Source: Planococcus shixiaomingii
Lineage (GTDB): Bacteria > Bacillota > Bacilli > Bacillales_A > Planococcaceae
Length of the DNA: 64,000 bases
Assembly (NCBI RefSeq): GCF_030413615.1
Contig: NZ_CP129236.1
Location: forward strand, 914,001-978,000
Reading direction: 5' to 3'
Shown here: positions 1-8,840 of the stretch, in pieces
Layout of the letters: every line of letters begins with the position of its first letter
Numbering within the stretch: position 1 is the first letter of the stretch
Notes under the pieces: model-generated
What the model was told of the DNA's origin: nothing
Databases searched by the model: none
What the model saw: the letters and a program-made list of their open reading frames with translations, nothing else
Made by a program: the position numbers and the translations under genes

Positions 1-30
1 ATTTCTTCCTTGCCTCTTTCTATCCTTTCT

Positions 31-1251
31 TTATTCAAAAAACAAATAGTCATTTTCAAAAAGAAAGGCATAGCTGATATCGATGAACAAAAAATAGTGG
101 TCGGATAATGGATAGCTGAACGTGCGGACCATTTCGCCGGTCTCGATATCCGAATACGTGTCCGATAAGATGCCTTTATGCCAAGTTTTCATGTGCATCG
201 TGTTCTCCAGGAAATAAGGGCGGAAAGCCCAGTGAGAACCCCGTTGATCTTCCTCAACTTCCCAGAACTGCAGCCGTTTCCTGAAATTCGAGGAGATTTG
301 CTGGCCGTTGCTGTCGCAAATATAAAGCCGGAAACTTTCTTCATCAAAAGCATCTTTCGCCGCTTCGATGAAAGCATCTGCTGTTTCCACGCCGTGCCAC
401 TGATTCAGCAATTTTTTTACCTTTTCCTCGCAAGTCCGCGTAAAGGCCAGACGCCGCTCAAGGCGCGATTTTTCCCGTTGAACAAACTCCTTCACTTTGG
501 CACCGACATTCACCGGCAAAGCATCAGTCGCCAAAAAATCGAAGTCCGGTTTTGCCAAGTAGAAACCTTGGTAATAATGGCCGCCATGCTTCCAAGCGAA
601 ATACAGCTGGTGATTGTCTTCGATATTTTCATAAGAAAGCTTTGCGCCAATCCGGCGAGCCAATACGGATAAGGAAAAAATGATGTCCTGGAACACTTCC
701 TGATTGTGCTGTCGGATAATACCGGTATCAATTTTTAAAATATGAGGCTTTAGCTGACGGATGCGATCGATATTTGAACTTTTTGCCCCGATATGGTCGA
801 CCGCAATTTGAATTCCATAGGTTTTATAATAAATTAATAAATGCTCGAGCACTTCAAAGTCTTCGGCAAAATCGTGTTCAGTAATTTCCAACACGATGCG
901 ATTCATGGGAAAGCCCTTTTTCTCGAATGTTTTCAAAGTCTGTAAAAAGTCTTCACCGCTATTGATCAGCAGCTGTTTGGCGTTGCGGTTGATGAATAAC
1001 AAACATTCATTTGCTTCTTCCAGCATTTTGCTGATTGCCAGTTGCAGTAGATGCTGGTCGACTTCAATTTTATATTCATCCGGAACATCAATATCATGAA
1101 AAAAATCGCCCAAACTGATCCAGTTGCCATCATCACATTGATAACGGCCAAGCACTTCATAGCCAATAACGTTGTGCTTGACCGCACTTATGATGGGCTG
1201 GAAAGCTGGGCGGACTTTATGTAAGTTTTCTATAATGTCTAATGGATCCAT
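31..1251 (-). CDS. ykuI: YkuI-like degenerate EAL domain protein
   Basis: 406 residues, the same length and architecture as B. subtilis YkuI: an EAL domain at about residues 10-250 followed by a PAS-like C-terminal sensor domain (260-406). EAL proteins hydrolyse cyclic-di-GMP; YkuI is known to bind it without clear hydrolysis. The signature Glu is present (GYEVLGRY), as are an ITEH glutamate and LKID lysine, but the catalytic DDFG motif reads VDHIGAKSSN, so the second metal-binding Asp is His, and the usual AEGIE motif is YENIE. A sensor or effector role is therefore more likely than phosphodiesterase activity. The ATG start is preceded by AAGGGGGG. It stands alone, divergent from the next gene. 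Identity is confident from length, order of domains and N-terminal similarity; function is inferred. Confidence 0.85.
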   Translation of the reverse strand: MDPLDIIENLHKVRPAFQPIISAVKHNVIGYEVLGRYQCDDGNWISLGDFFHDIDVPDEYKIEVDQHLLQLAISKMLEEANECLLFINRNAKQLLINSGEDFLQTLKTFEKKGFPMNRIVLEITEHDFAEDFEVLEHLLIYYKTYGIQIAVDHIGAKSSNIDRIRQLKPHILKIDTGIIRQHNQEVFQDIIFSLSVLARRIGAKLSYENIEDNHQLYFAWKHGGHYYQGFYLAKPDFDFLATDALPVNVGAKVKEFVQREKSRLERRLAFTRTCEEKVKKLLNQWHGVETADAFIEAAKDAFDEESFRLYICDSNGQQISSNFRKRLQFWEVEEDQRGSHWAFRPYFLENTMHMKTWHKGILSDTYSDIETGEMVRTFSYPLSDHYFLFIDISYAFLFENDYLFFE

Positions 1252-1550
1252 TGGCTTTCCCCCCTTTACAGAAGTTTTCTAATTGGCAAAGTCCGAAAAT
1301 AGGAAGTTAAAGGTCGAAGCAAGTATATTGTTATTGATAAAAAGGGAATAGAAATAAAAAACAGAAAACGATTCGGAGAAAGCTTCTCTAGTCGTGTTTT
1401 TGTTGCAGCATATATTTCTCATTGTAGCTAAATTGACAGAATTATTCAAAGTTATTTAAATGGCAGGATTATTCTGGTAGTAACCGCGCTCAATAAGTTA
1501 TTCAAAAAGATAACATAAAAGAGAGGCGCAATAGTAAAGGGGATGGCAAG
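1252..1550 (+). promoter_or_regulatory. Intergenic region with candidate sigma-A promoter
   Basis: About 300 bases between the divergent ykuI-like gene and the lipoprotein hydrolase gene. A TTGACA box at 1433-1438 is followed, after 17 bases, by TTAAAT (1456-1461), a plausible promoter for the rightward gene. A weak imperfect hairpin lies near 1365-1401. No coding sequence was seen here. Confidence 0.35.
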
Positions 1551-2276
1551 GTGAAAAAGAAAATTGCAATAGTGGTCGCTTTTTTCCTGTTTGGTGCAGC
1601 AGGCTGCGGGCAGGAAGAACCTAACTTAACGGTTGACTATGTAGCGCTCGGCGATTCGCTTGCAGCAGGGCAAACTCCATATGCGGAAATTGGGCCTGGC
1701 TATGCGGACATGATTGCTGAAGAACTTGATGAAAAGGAGCAATTGGCGGCTTTTACGAAAGAGTTGGCGGTATCAGGCTTTACGACTGATGATGTTTTAG
1801 AAGGGCTGGAATCGGAAGAGGCAAGCGAAATAGTAGAATCAGCAGACATTATCACTATTTCAGCTGGTGCAAACGATCTTCTTCGCTTAGTTCAAGTTAA
1901 TGACACTAACGGCCATGTAAGTTTTGATGAGAATCAAGTGAACGAAGAGCTGGATGATGTACGCAAGAATATGGAAGCCATACTGACAGCATTGAAAAGT
2001 GAAGCACCTGGTGCGCAAGTATATGTAATGGGATATTACTTTCCGTTCCCTCATCTGCAGGATGGCCAAAAAGAAGAGCTTGCTGAACAACTGGACCGGC
2101 TCAATGAAATATTAAAGAGCGTAGCTGAACAACAAGGCGCATTCTTTGTGCCGGTAGATGAAGCTTTTGGAGAAGGGGCCATAGAGAAGTTGCCGAACGC
2201 TGATGATATCCATCCAAATCGTGAAGGATATGAAGCGATGGCTGAAGCTTTTTTTGATACATACAAAAATCAGTAA
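1551..2276 (+). CDS. SGNH/GDSL-family lipoprotein hydrolase
   Basis: 241-residue secreted esterase/lipase-type hydrolase. A lipoprotein signal peptide ends in GAAGC (Cys19), so the enzyme should be membrane-anchored outside the cell. SGNH blocks are visible: GDSL with nucleophile Ser36, the block with Asn in AGAND near residue 105, and the C-terminal Asp-His pair in DDIHPN (Asp218, His221). The start is GTG, preceded by AAAGGGG at suitable spacing; an ATG slightly upstream hits a stop at once. Substrate cannot be told; relatives act on acylated sugars, lipids or peptidoglycan substituents. Monocistronic by context. Confidence 0.85.
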   Translation: MKKKIAIVVAFFLFGAAGCGQEEPNLTVDYVALGDSLAAGQTPYAEIGPGYADMIAEELDEKEQLAAFTKELAVSGFTTDDVLEGLESEEASEIVESADIITISAGANDLLRLVQVNDTNGHVSFDENQVNEELDDVRKNMEAILTALKSEAPGAQVYVMGYYFPFPHLQDGQKEELAEQLDRLNEILKSVAEQQGAFFVPVDEAFGEGAIEKLPNADDIHPNREGYEAMAEAFFDTYKNQ

Positions 2277-2303
2277 TCAGCCATCATGTTGTAATGCTAT
2301 ATT

Positions 2304-2522
2304 TTACTGCTTCTCATTAAACGCTAATCCTTTTTCAACAAGCGCCTGACGGATAAGTCCAAGCGCTTTTGGGCCTACGCCGTGAAGTTTCAGAATGTCA
2401 GCCTCACTGACGCGGGTAAACTGCTCAAGCCGTTTGTAACCGGCGGCTGCAAGTGCCCGCTCAGCCGGTTTTCCTATACCCTTTGGCAGCTCCGTTTCTA
2501 AGGCGCCATCCTTTTGGTTCAT
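2304..2522 (-). CDS. Small helix-hairpin-helix protein
   Basis: 72 residues with ATG and a strong AGGAGG ribosome binding site. The sequence contains a LPKGIGKPAERAL segment and an ILKLHGVGPKAL segment, two helix-hairpin-helix style turns like the C-terminal domain of RNA polymerase alpha or short DNA-binding HhH proteins. A nonspecific nucleic acid binding role is likely; the physiological partner is unknown. It converges on the upstream hydrolase gene and is transcribed away from the stressosome-like gene. Confidence 0.7.
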   Translation of the reverse strand: MNQKDGALETELPKGIGKPAERALAAAGYKRLEQFTRVSEADILKLHGVGPKALGLIRQALVEKGLAFNEKQ

Positions 2523-2642
2523 TGTAAACTCCTCCTTGTGTAAAGGGTATATAGAAATTTCGGCATCCCTTTAAAAATTCCTTCCAGGATTCAAGCGAAA
2601 TAAAAGCAGCCGAGAGATAACCCGGCTGCGTCTAAACTAGTT

Positions 2643-3467
2643 TTAGAGGACTAAGTATTCTTTTAAAGCTTGCTGCAATGTACCAAGCGTTTTGGTTTTC
2701 TGGTCAAAAGATAAGCCCAAATGAATCATTTTACGTACCACTTCAGCACGCAAGCCTGTAATAATGGTTGTACAGCCCATCATCGCTGTTCCATCAATGA
2801 TCTTCATAATATGATGAATTTCTTCTGCTTCCATATTGGCGATTCCGGAAAAATCCATAATCAATGTCTGGATGCGGGATCTGCCAATTTCCATCAATAC
2901 TTTTTCTTCAAGAACCGACGTGCGGAACGCATCTACCGACCCAATCAATGGCAGTATAGAGACCGTTGTGTTGATGGGGATAATAGGGACTGATAAACTT
3001 TCGACCATTTCGCGGTGAGCCAAAAGCAAAGAATCCTTATATGTAGAATAATTAATAAAGAACGTATTCAAGAATGTATCAACTCGGGAGTTAATATCCT
3101 TCTCCATGCGGAAGAAGTCAAACGCTACTTTGTTTTCTTTGGCATCATTGTATTGTTGCATAAATGTCCAAAGCGTACGGCGAATAGCTTGAACCCATTC
3201 CAGTTTAAATGACAATTCCATGGAATATGTCGCCCAAGCGATACCTTCTTGTTTCGCAAACAATTGAAGCTCTTCTTCATTGCCGTCGATAATGTAAAAA
3301 ACCAATCTATGTGCATTGGCTACTAAGTCAATATTGCCTATAGCAAGAATTTCATCGATTCGATTTCTTACGTTAACTGCTTCATTCAATAGCTGTTCAT
3401 CGAATGCTTCTTGATATTTTTCAAAAAAAGCTTTTATTTCCTCAGAATTCTGCAAGACCTCTGCCAT
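2643..3467 (-). CDS. RsbR-like stressosome protein (STAS domain)
   Basis: 274 residues. The N-terminal half (about 1-140) resembles the non-haem globin fold of RsbR paralogues and the C-terminal half (155-270) is a STAS domain containing SVPIIPI, LPLIGSVDAF and DFSGIANMEAEEIHHI. RsbR proteins with RsbS form the stressosome that senses stress and releases the RsbT kinase to activate sigma-B. In RsbRA the two phosphorylated threonines lie in IDTERA and VDTMVAHH; the aligned positions here are Ala (VDAFRT and MEAEEIHH), so phosphorylation control looks lost. ATG start with AAAAGGGG upstream. No rsb genes adjoin it, so it is probably a stand-alone paralogue. Confidence 0.85.
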   Translation of the reverse strand: MAEVLQNSEEIKAFFEKYQEAFDEQLLNEAVNVRNRIDEILAIGNIDLVANAHRLVFYIIDGNEEELQLFAKQEGIAWATYSMELSFKLEWVQAIRRTLWTFMQQYNDAKENKVAFDFFRMEKDINSRVDTFLNTFFINYSTYKDSLLLAHREMVESLSVPIIPINTTVSILPLIGSVDAFRTSVLEEKVLMEIGRSRIQTLIMDFSGIANMEAEEIHHIMKIIDGTAMMGCTTIITGLRAEVVRKMIHLGLSFDQKTKTLGTLQQALKEYLVL

Positions 3468-3722
3468 ATTTGCTTCCCCTTTTATAGTTATATTTTCATA
3501 AAAATCAATACAGTACCTTTATATTAAATCATACCACTATGCAAATTCAAAATATAAATATAGCTTTTCAAATTAGAAATGCAGAACCTTGTTTTTTAAG
3601 GGACCACTAGGCAATTGAAAGGTATTTTAGTGGAAGGGAATAAGTCTGATGAAAGCTTTCACACCAGTTAGAATTACAAAAAAGTTATTTTATCCAATTG
3701 CGCGCCGGTAAAATAGTTCTCT

Positions 3723-4460
3723 TCATATAATAAGCTGCAGCAGGCTACCGATTGCAACAAGCCCAATGGCAAATGCTGCAAAACTGCTCTTTTTTTGGTC
3801 AGGCAATTCGTCGTTCATAATGTTTAAAATAACTCCGCCTGTGAGGAAAGCCGAGAGGATGGCCACCGTTAGCTCACTATTAGGTGTTAGTTCGTTTATT
3901 AGCCAGCCGGCAAAAACGGAGATGGCAAGAACCCAACGGCCAACTTTTGTGTATAAATCTTCGTGCGTCAAGTGAAGAACGCGGTTGTTGGCGATAAAAT
4001 GAAAAGAGAAAACAATAAAGTAAATGGCGTAAGCGGCAATATTATCTCCGCTCAAATAGGTAACCAAATAGCCGATTAAGCCATTATATAAAGCAAAAGC
4101 AATAATGTGAAGCGCGAAAATGCGCTTTTGAGGCCTCGTCAAGTTCTTCTCATCTTCATTTTTCTGTTGGGAATCGGTATTTAATTTATCAATTCCATAG
4201 AAAATGGCTATACCGAGCAAGGACAGCACATAAGCGAAATAATGGATGTGTTCAAATACGAAAGGCAAGTGGGCTTTTTCCACAACTTCATTGTAATGAG
4301 TCAATTCAGGGACTAAGTGAAGAAATACATAGGCAATGGAGCCGCCGGATACCAAAGACAAGAGGAAATTTTTTTGAGGGGCATTAAGGAACGCAACAAA
4401 ATGTGTGAAAAGATGAACAAGGACAAATCCAATTATGACCACCAAACTTGGCACAAACAA
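3723..4460 (-). CDS. ZIP-like multi-pass membrane protein
   Basis: 245 residues with about seven to eight hydrophobic segments and a charged cytoplasmic loop at about 97-110. HLVPE (helix 2) and the FHFIANNRVLH segment place histidines inside membrane helices as in ZIP divalent metal transporters, but the canonical HxxxExxHE pair is not clear, so metal transport is only suggested. The start is TTG with AAGGGGGG upstream at good spacing. It stands alone between the stress protein gene and a small rightward gene. Confidence 0.65.
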   Translation of the reverse strand: MFVPSLVVIIGFVLVHLFTHFVAFLNAPQKNFLLSLVSGGSIAYVFLHLVPELTHYNEVVEKAHLPFVFEHIHYFAYVLSLLGIAIFYGIDKLNTDSQQKNEDEKNLTRPQKRIFALHIIAFALYNGLIGYLVTYLSGDNIAAYAIYFIVFSFHFIANNRVLHLTHEDLYTKVGRWVLAISVFAGWLINELTPNSELTVAILSAFLTGGVILNIMNDELPDQKKSSFAAFAIGLVAIGSLLQLII

Positions 4461-4711
4461 AAGAATCCCCCCTTAACAGAAAATGATTAGCAGACTGTGA
4501 TAAACATATACCCTTTTTGGCGCTATAAAACTTATTTGACTAATTAAATTTCAAAGATATAAAAAAAAACTTAAGGAACTTAAAAACGCATAATTTTTTT
4601 GAAGACGGCAATTCGGGCATAAGGCAGGGAAAATCCAATTTCCTAGTTTTATCTGGAGGCTGCAGGGTAGTGTAACAATATGAAGAATTTTAACCAGAGG
4701 AGGAAACGATA

Positions 4712-4945
4712 ATGAACGAAGATCAATTATTGGCTACTGCGGATGTGGAGACGGTTGATGCGGCGTTAGCAGAATACGGGGAGAATGCCTCGATTTTAGT
4801 GCATCCTGATATGCTGACGCGCATGATGGAGCATTTCCCGGACATCTTTACGAAACAAGGCGAAGACATCCGCTATAGAAGCACCCATGCCATTTCTGTC
4901 CATAACGGGGAAGATGGAGCAGTCGAAGTTATGGAAGTAAGTTAA
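4712..4945 (+). CDS. Small acidic hypothetical protein
   Basis: 77 residues, not recognised. The AGGAGGAAACGATAATG start region is near ideal and an intrinsic terminator follows the stop directly, which supports a real monocistronic gene. The protein is acidic, has no membrane segment and no cysteine, and contains an ILVHPDMLTRMMEHFPDIF amphipathic stretch. Function unknown. Confidence 0.7.
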   Translation: MNEDQLLATADVETVDAALAEYGENASILVHPDMLTRMMEHFPDIFTKQGEDIRYRSTHAISVHNGEDGAVEVMEVS

Positions 4946-4984
4946 AAACCAGCCATTCTCAGTTGAGGATGGCTGGTTTTATCT
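4944..4984 (+). terminator. Intrinsic terminator after small acidic protein gene
   Basis: AAAACCAGCCAT pairs with ATGGCTGGTTTT across a short loop and is followed by TATCTTTAT; it ends the 77-residue gene. Confidence 0.8.
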
Positions 4985-5085
4985 TTATAGAATGAAACGG
5001 ATATTGTCCGCTAAATGGAAAGATGATTTGAAAGCAATAGCAGAAGATCCATTCATCGACTGATCAATCCGGCTCCGCTGCCTTT

Positions 5086-5586
5086 TCAAATGGTCTTTTC
5101 ATGCTGCATCGGCGAAGTTTGCTGCAGCCGTTTGCGGGCGGAATTGGTGCGTGGTTTTATTGGAAGCATGCCCATCGCTTTTGCCAGGCCAAATTCCGTC
5201 ATATTGCCATAAATGGATTCGAATTGGCCTGGTTTTATCACATATGTTTCGTGATAGATGCCGACTGCTTCATTATTGCCGACTTTTTTGTTGAAGTTTT
5301 TCCATGCCTTCAAATGCTCTTGCCCTCTTGCGTATGACATTAAATCTTCTTCCGATTTCCAATATTGGACCATGAGGGTCGTCCGTAAACCGAAAAAGTT
5401 TTCCATGGATAAACAGCCAAGATCTTTATTGGTATAGAGTTCTTTAATCATAGGCGGCATGGCTATAAATACCGGCCACCACTTGTGGACAGCCCACCAT
5501 TTGTTGATGCGTGTTCCAATAATGAAAACGACAAACCCTTCTTGATTCTCAACAGTATATCTGCCTGGAAAGACTTGAGCGCTCAT
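5086..5586 (-). CDS. DUF4188 family protein (monooxygenase-like)
   Basis: 166 residues with the features of DUF4188: an N-terminal VVFIIGTRINKWWAVHKW segment, a central RTTLMVQYWKSEEDLMSYA and an ETYVIKPGQFESIYGNM segment. The fold resembles dimeric alpha/beta-barrel (antibiotic monooxygenase type) proteins; no activity is established. It begins 2 bases after the stop of the PadR gene, so the two form an operon; PadR/DUF4188 pairs are common in Bacillales and suggest a substrate- or stress-induced detoxification unit controlled by its own repressor. Confidence 0.8.
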   Translation of the reverse strand: MSAQVFPGRYTVENQEGFVVFIIGTRINKWWAVHKWWPVFIAMPPMIKELYTNKDLGCLSMENFFGLRTTLMVQYWKSEEDLMSYARGQEHLKAWKNFNKKVGNNEAVGIYHETYVIKPGQFESIYGNMTEFGLAKAMGMLPIKPRTNSARKRLQQTSPMQHEKTI

Positions 5587-5588
5587 TG

Positions 5589-6143
5589 TTAACCCTCCTT
5601 TTTAAGTGAAAGTTCCTTCGTCTCTTGGCACCAGTCGATAGCTGCTTGAGTTGTCTTCAATCCATAATTCAACGTAATGATCCAAAACGGGGCATCTTCT
5701 TCGTCCTTCAACTGGGTGGAAATCATTTCTTTAATACCTGCATATGTGTTGTAACGCTCTTCAAGTTTTTTTTGGTAGTTTTCCAAATGGTATTGAACCG
5801 ATTGCGGATCTTGGTGGCGGCTGAAAAACAGTTTAAGCAAAAGTTCGTTTTTTTCCACAGTGAGTTCTGAGATGGGTTGTTCAAGCCAGTTTTTAAGTGC
5901 TTGAGTTCCGGCAGCGGTAATTTGATATTCTTTTTTATCCGGTTTGCCTTCTTGCGCAAAATCTTCGACTGTGGCGTAACCCTTATCTGCCAGCAGTTTC
6001 AACATAGGATAAATTTGCCCGTAACTGATTTTCCAAAAGTGATTCAAACTCGTATCGATCATTTGTTTTATGGAATATCCCGTATTGCATCCTATTGTTA
6101 AAAGTCCCAGAATCGCATATTGAGTATGATTTTCTTTTAAAAT
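5589..6143 (-). CDS. PadR-family transcriptional regulator, apparent ATT start
   Basis: About 185 residues: an N-terminal winged helix (TQYAILGLLTIGC to GKPDKKEYQIT) and a C-terminal Vir/PadR helical dimerisation domain. PadR proteins repress neighbouring detoxification genes, here the DUF4188 gene that follows at 2 bases. The reading frame is open to a GTG at 6152, but the ribosome binding site AAGGGG (6157-6152) overlaps that GTG. The codon at correct spacing (8 bases) is ATT at 6143, which gives the N-terminus MLKENHTQYAILG that matches the family. Tandem palindromic repeats directly upstream (6160-6189) are a likely autoregulatory operator. Confidence 0.85.
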   Translation of the reverse strand: MLKENHTQYAILGLLTIGCNTGYSIKQMIDTSLNHFWKISYGQIYPMLKLLADKGYATVEDFAQEGKPDKKEYQITAAGTQALKNWLEQPISELTVEKNELLLKLFFSRHQDPQSVQYHLENYQKKLEERYNTYAGIKEMISTQLKDEEDAPFWIITLNYGLKTTQAAIDWCQETKELSLKKEG

Positions 6144-6159
6144 AAAAATCACCCCTTAG

Positions 6160-6189
6160 TATCTTTTTGATATATATCTTTCTGATATA
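6160..6189 (-). promoter_or_regulatory. Tandem PadR operator candidate
   Basis: Two contiguous 15-base direct repeats, TATCTTTTTGATATA and TATCTTTCTGATATA, differ at one base. Each holds the inverted motif TATC-N5-GATA. They sit 17 bases before the padR coding region, where a repressor would block its own promoter; PadR proteins typically autoregulate. Confidence 0.6.
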
Positions 6190-6288
6190 TGCAATATACG
6201 CCGGTTTATGTTGAAAGTAAAGAGATTCTTGCTAAAAAATCAGAAAAAATAAATAATTATGAAGATCAGTCTAATTTGGAGAGGTTTT

Positions 6289-7336
6289 ATGAAAATGGCC
6301 TTGCGGGAAGTTAAACCGGTAATCCAAAAAGTGTTCCACCATTTACATACGCACCCCGAAGTCGGTTGGAAGGAAATTGAGACAACAAAGTATTTGAAAT
6401 TTTTTTTAGAAAAAGAAGGATTTGCTGTGGAAACCTTTAATGATTCTACAGGACTTGTAGTGACGGTCGGAAACGGAATACCGTGTGTTGGCCTGCGTAC
6501 CGATATGGAAGCTTTATGGCAGGAAGTCGATGGCACTTACCAAGCGAATCATTCTTGCGGGCATGACGCTCATATGACGATGGTTATTGGTGCGTTGCTT
6601 GTTTTGAAAAAAATAGGCATTTCAAAATCCGGGAAATTAAAAGTGTTGTTTCAGCCGGCAGAAGAAAAAGGGAACGGGGCATTGTCATTTATTGAGAAAG
6701 GCATTGTCGACGATATCGATTATTTATACGGGGTTCATCTTCGTCCCATCCAGGAGCTCGGCTACGGTTATTCAACTCCTGCCATTATGAACGGTGCTGC
6801 ACGGCTGCTGAAAGGGTCTATTAAAGGAACGGACGCTCAGAGCACGGCTACCTTAAGGCCAGAACGCGATAGAAGTTATGGGCATGCTCGTTAAAGCAAT
6901 TCGCTCAATCCACGTTGATCCCATGGTGCCGCATTCGGCGAAAATGATGATTTTCCAAGCTGGGGGAGAGTCAGCGAATATCATTCCAGGAACCGGCACA
7001 TTCAGCATTGATGTCCGGGCTCAGACGAATGAAGTCCTTGAAAAGCTTATGGCTCAAGTGAAAAAATCGGTTCAATCAGTGGCTGACTTGGCCGGAGTTG
7101 CAATTAATCTGGAGGTTATGGCGTAAATTGCGGCAGCGCAAGTGGACGACAGCGCAGTAGAGTTAATGGCTTCGGCCATAAAACAAACGGTGGGCGAGGA
7201 TTTTCATTATTACACGTTAAAACGGCCGACCGTCAAAGCGACGATGCTTGGCCTCTGCTGCGATTTGGCACCAGGGTTGCATCATCCGAATATGGTATTC
7301 AATCAAGACAGTTTGCTGACAGGCATCGAGATTTAA
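6289..7336 (+). pseudogene. Decayed M20 amidohydrolase (YxeP/HipO-like)
   Basis: Three reading pieces together make a nearly full-length M20 metallo-amidohydrolase, an enzyme that hydrolyses N-acyl amino acids. The first (ATG at 6289, after GGAGAGG) carries HTHPEVGWKE, LRTDMEAL, HSCGHDAHMTM and FQPAEEKGNGA, so the metal ligands are present. Around 6845-6880 the expected DAHGARP region is scrambled by frameshift; reading resumes in another frame at 6878 (MGMLVKAIRSIHVDP). That frame is interrupted by an in-frame TAA at 7124-7126 and then continues to 7336 with CDLAPGLHHPNM, the family's C-terminal motif. At least one indel and one nonsense change make a functional product unlikely, unless sequencing errors are involved. 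Confidence 0.8.
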
Positions 7337-7748
7337 GCACGGGTTGTAGAATAGACTTTTAAAATGTTGGTGAATGGACAGGAGAACAATGAAAAAGTCC
7401 AGTTAACAAATAATTAATGCAAATGTGAGAGGGCTCTCCTTTTTGCAAGTAGCTGTGCAGTTTGGATGAACTGAAAGTGGTAAATCTATAACAGAAAGAA
7501 TCTCCTGGTATAGGGGGAAAACAAATAGGAAAGAGTGAAATGACCACTCTTTTTTTCATTAAGGTTTGTAATTTAGCCAACTGAAAAATTAACAAGGGGA
7601 AACAGTTAAGGAAGCAGAATAATATAAGGCAGAAGGCAGAATTTTATTGGACTTGAAAAAGAAAGGCAGTGGCTGGAGAAATACATTAAAATGCCAGAAT
7701 CATTCGACTCCTGTTTTTTGGCCCATTAAGCGAAAGGGGAAGTGGCAT
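7337..7748 (+). other. Intergenic region after the amidohydrolase pseudogene
   Basis: About 410 bases without a supported gene. It holds a short hairpin with a T-run (AGAGTG/CACTCT followed by eight T, 7531-7558), which may be a weak intrinsic terminator. Nothing else was identified. Confidence 0.3.
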
Positions 7749-8672
7749 ATGGAAATGATCAAGTATTCAGAGTGGAAAGATACGAAGATTACGCTGCATT
7801 TGCTGTCTCAAATTTTGGGGAAGATTCGATTAGAGGTTGCCCATCAGGAACCGCAATGGGCCCATGTTATGCTGCCTTTGACAGCGAATGGATTTTCGAC
7901 GGGCCTTCTTTATGGGGAAAGCCATATGTTCGAGGTGGATGTAGACATTCGGCATAGTCTTTTGCATATTCAAGTAGACGGTGAGACAGAGTCGATGAAT
8001 TTAAAGGATGGAACGGCAATCAAGGCTTATTATGAATTTGTTTTTCAAACTTTGGACCGGCTCGGTGTACCTGTCAGCATTTATCCAAAACCTCAGGAAA
8101 TGGACATAAGGGAGCCGTTGGACCAAGACACGACGCATACTGTCTACAAAGTTGAAGATGCTTTGCGAGGTTTAGAACTGTTACATTTTGCTTTGCGGGA
8201 AGAATTGAAGTTTATCGCGCCGCTGCGTTGCCGTAAGGTGAAGCCAGGTCTTTTTTGGGGCACTTTTGATGTGTCTACCATCATCATCTCAAATATACAA
8301 GAACCGTTTCCACAAGACAGAGTAATTGAAAAAGCAGCTTTTGACGAACAATTTATCGAATACGGTTTTTGGCTGGGAGATGATAAAACAGATACACCAA
8401 GTTTTTTTGTGTTGCCTTATCCGTTTCTTTATAAAGATTTAAATGCTCCTGCTTTAGAGCCGAAAGAAGCTTATTATGATGAGACAGTCAGTGAGTATTT
8501 TTTAAACATGGAAGCCATATTGGCATCGACCGACTCAAGCAATTATGTTCAGCGATTTTTCCATACGACATTTGACATTTTGACTGCTGAACTGCACTGG
8601 GAAAACTGCGATTATTACAGCACTCCTTTGCTGATGAAAAGTCAGCCGACACTAGCTAAAACGGATGAATAA
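7749..8672 (+). CDS. DUF5996 family protein
   Basis: About 307 residues from ATG 7749, chosen because GAAAGGGGAAG lies just upstream and the protein then begins near the conserved EWKDTKITLHLLSQILGKIR motif; the frame stays open 34 codons further up without a ribosome binding site. DUF5996 proteins share this N-terminus, a histidine-containing QVDGE region, and a C-terminal FFVLPYPFLYKD segment. No enzymatic role is established. It is soluble, has no signal peptide, and is ended by a terminator at 8694. Confidence 0.75.
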   Translation: MEMIKYSEWKDTKITLHLLSQILGKIRLEVAHQEPQWAHVMLPLTANGFSTGLLYGESHMFEVDVDIRHSLLHIQVDGETESMNLKDGTAIKAYYEFVFQTLDRLGVPVSIYPKPQEMDIREPLDQDTTHTVYKVEDALRGLELLHFALREELKFIAPLRCRKVKPGLFWGTFDVSTIIISNIQEPFPQDRVIEKAAFDEQFIEYGFWLGDDKTDTPSFFVLPYPFLYKDLNAPALEPKEAYYDETVSEYFLNMEAILASTDSSNYVQRFFHTTFDILTAELHWENCDYYSTPLLMKSQPTLAKTDE

Positions 8673-8693
8673 AAACGGAGAAAAGCAGGAAGC

Positions 8694-8727
8694 CCGTCAG
8701 TGAAGCAAGTGCGCTGACGGTCTTTTC
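8694..8727 (+). terminator. Intrinsic terminator after DUF5996 gene
   Basis: CCGTCAG and CTGACGG arms with a 13-base loop, followed by TCTTTT. Confidence 0.65.
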
Positions 8728-8840
8728 ATGCAAAAGGGACCAAGTTCAATTCCTTGGATTCGAGATTTTTATATGTTATTTTGGTATATGGATTTCCGGA
8801 AGAAACATTGAAAATTTGTTCGAAGAAAAGAGGAATCATT

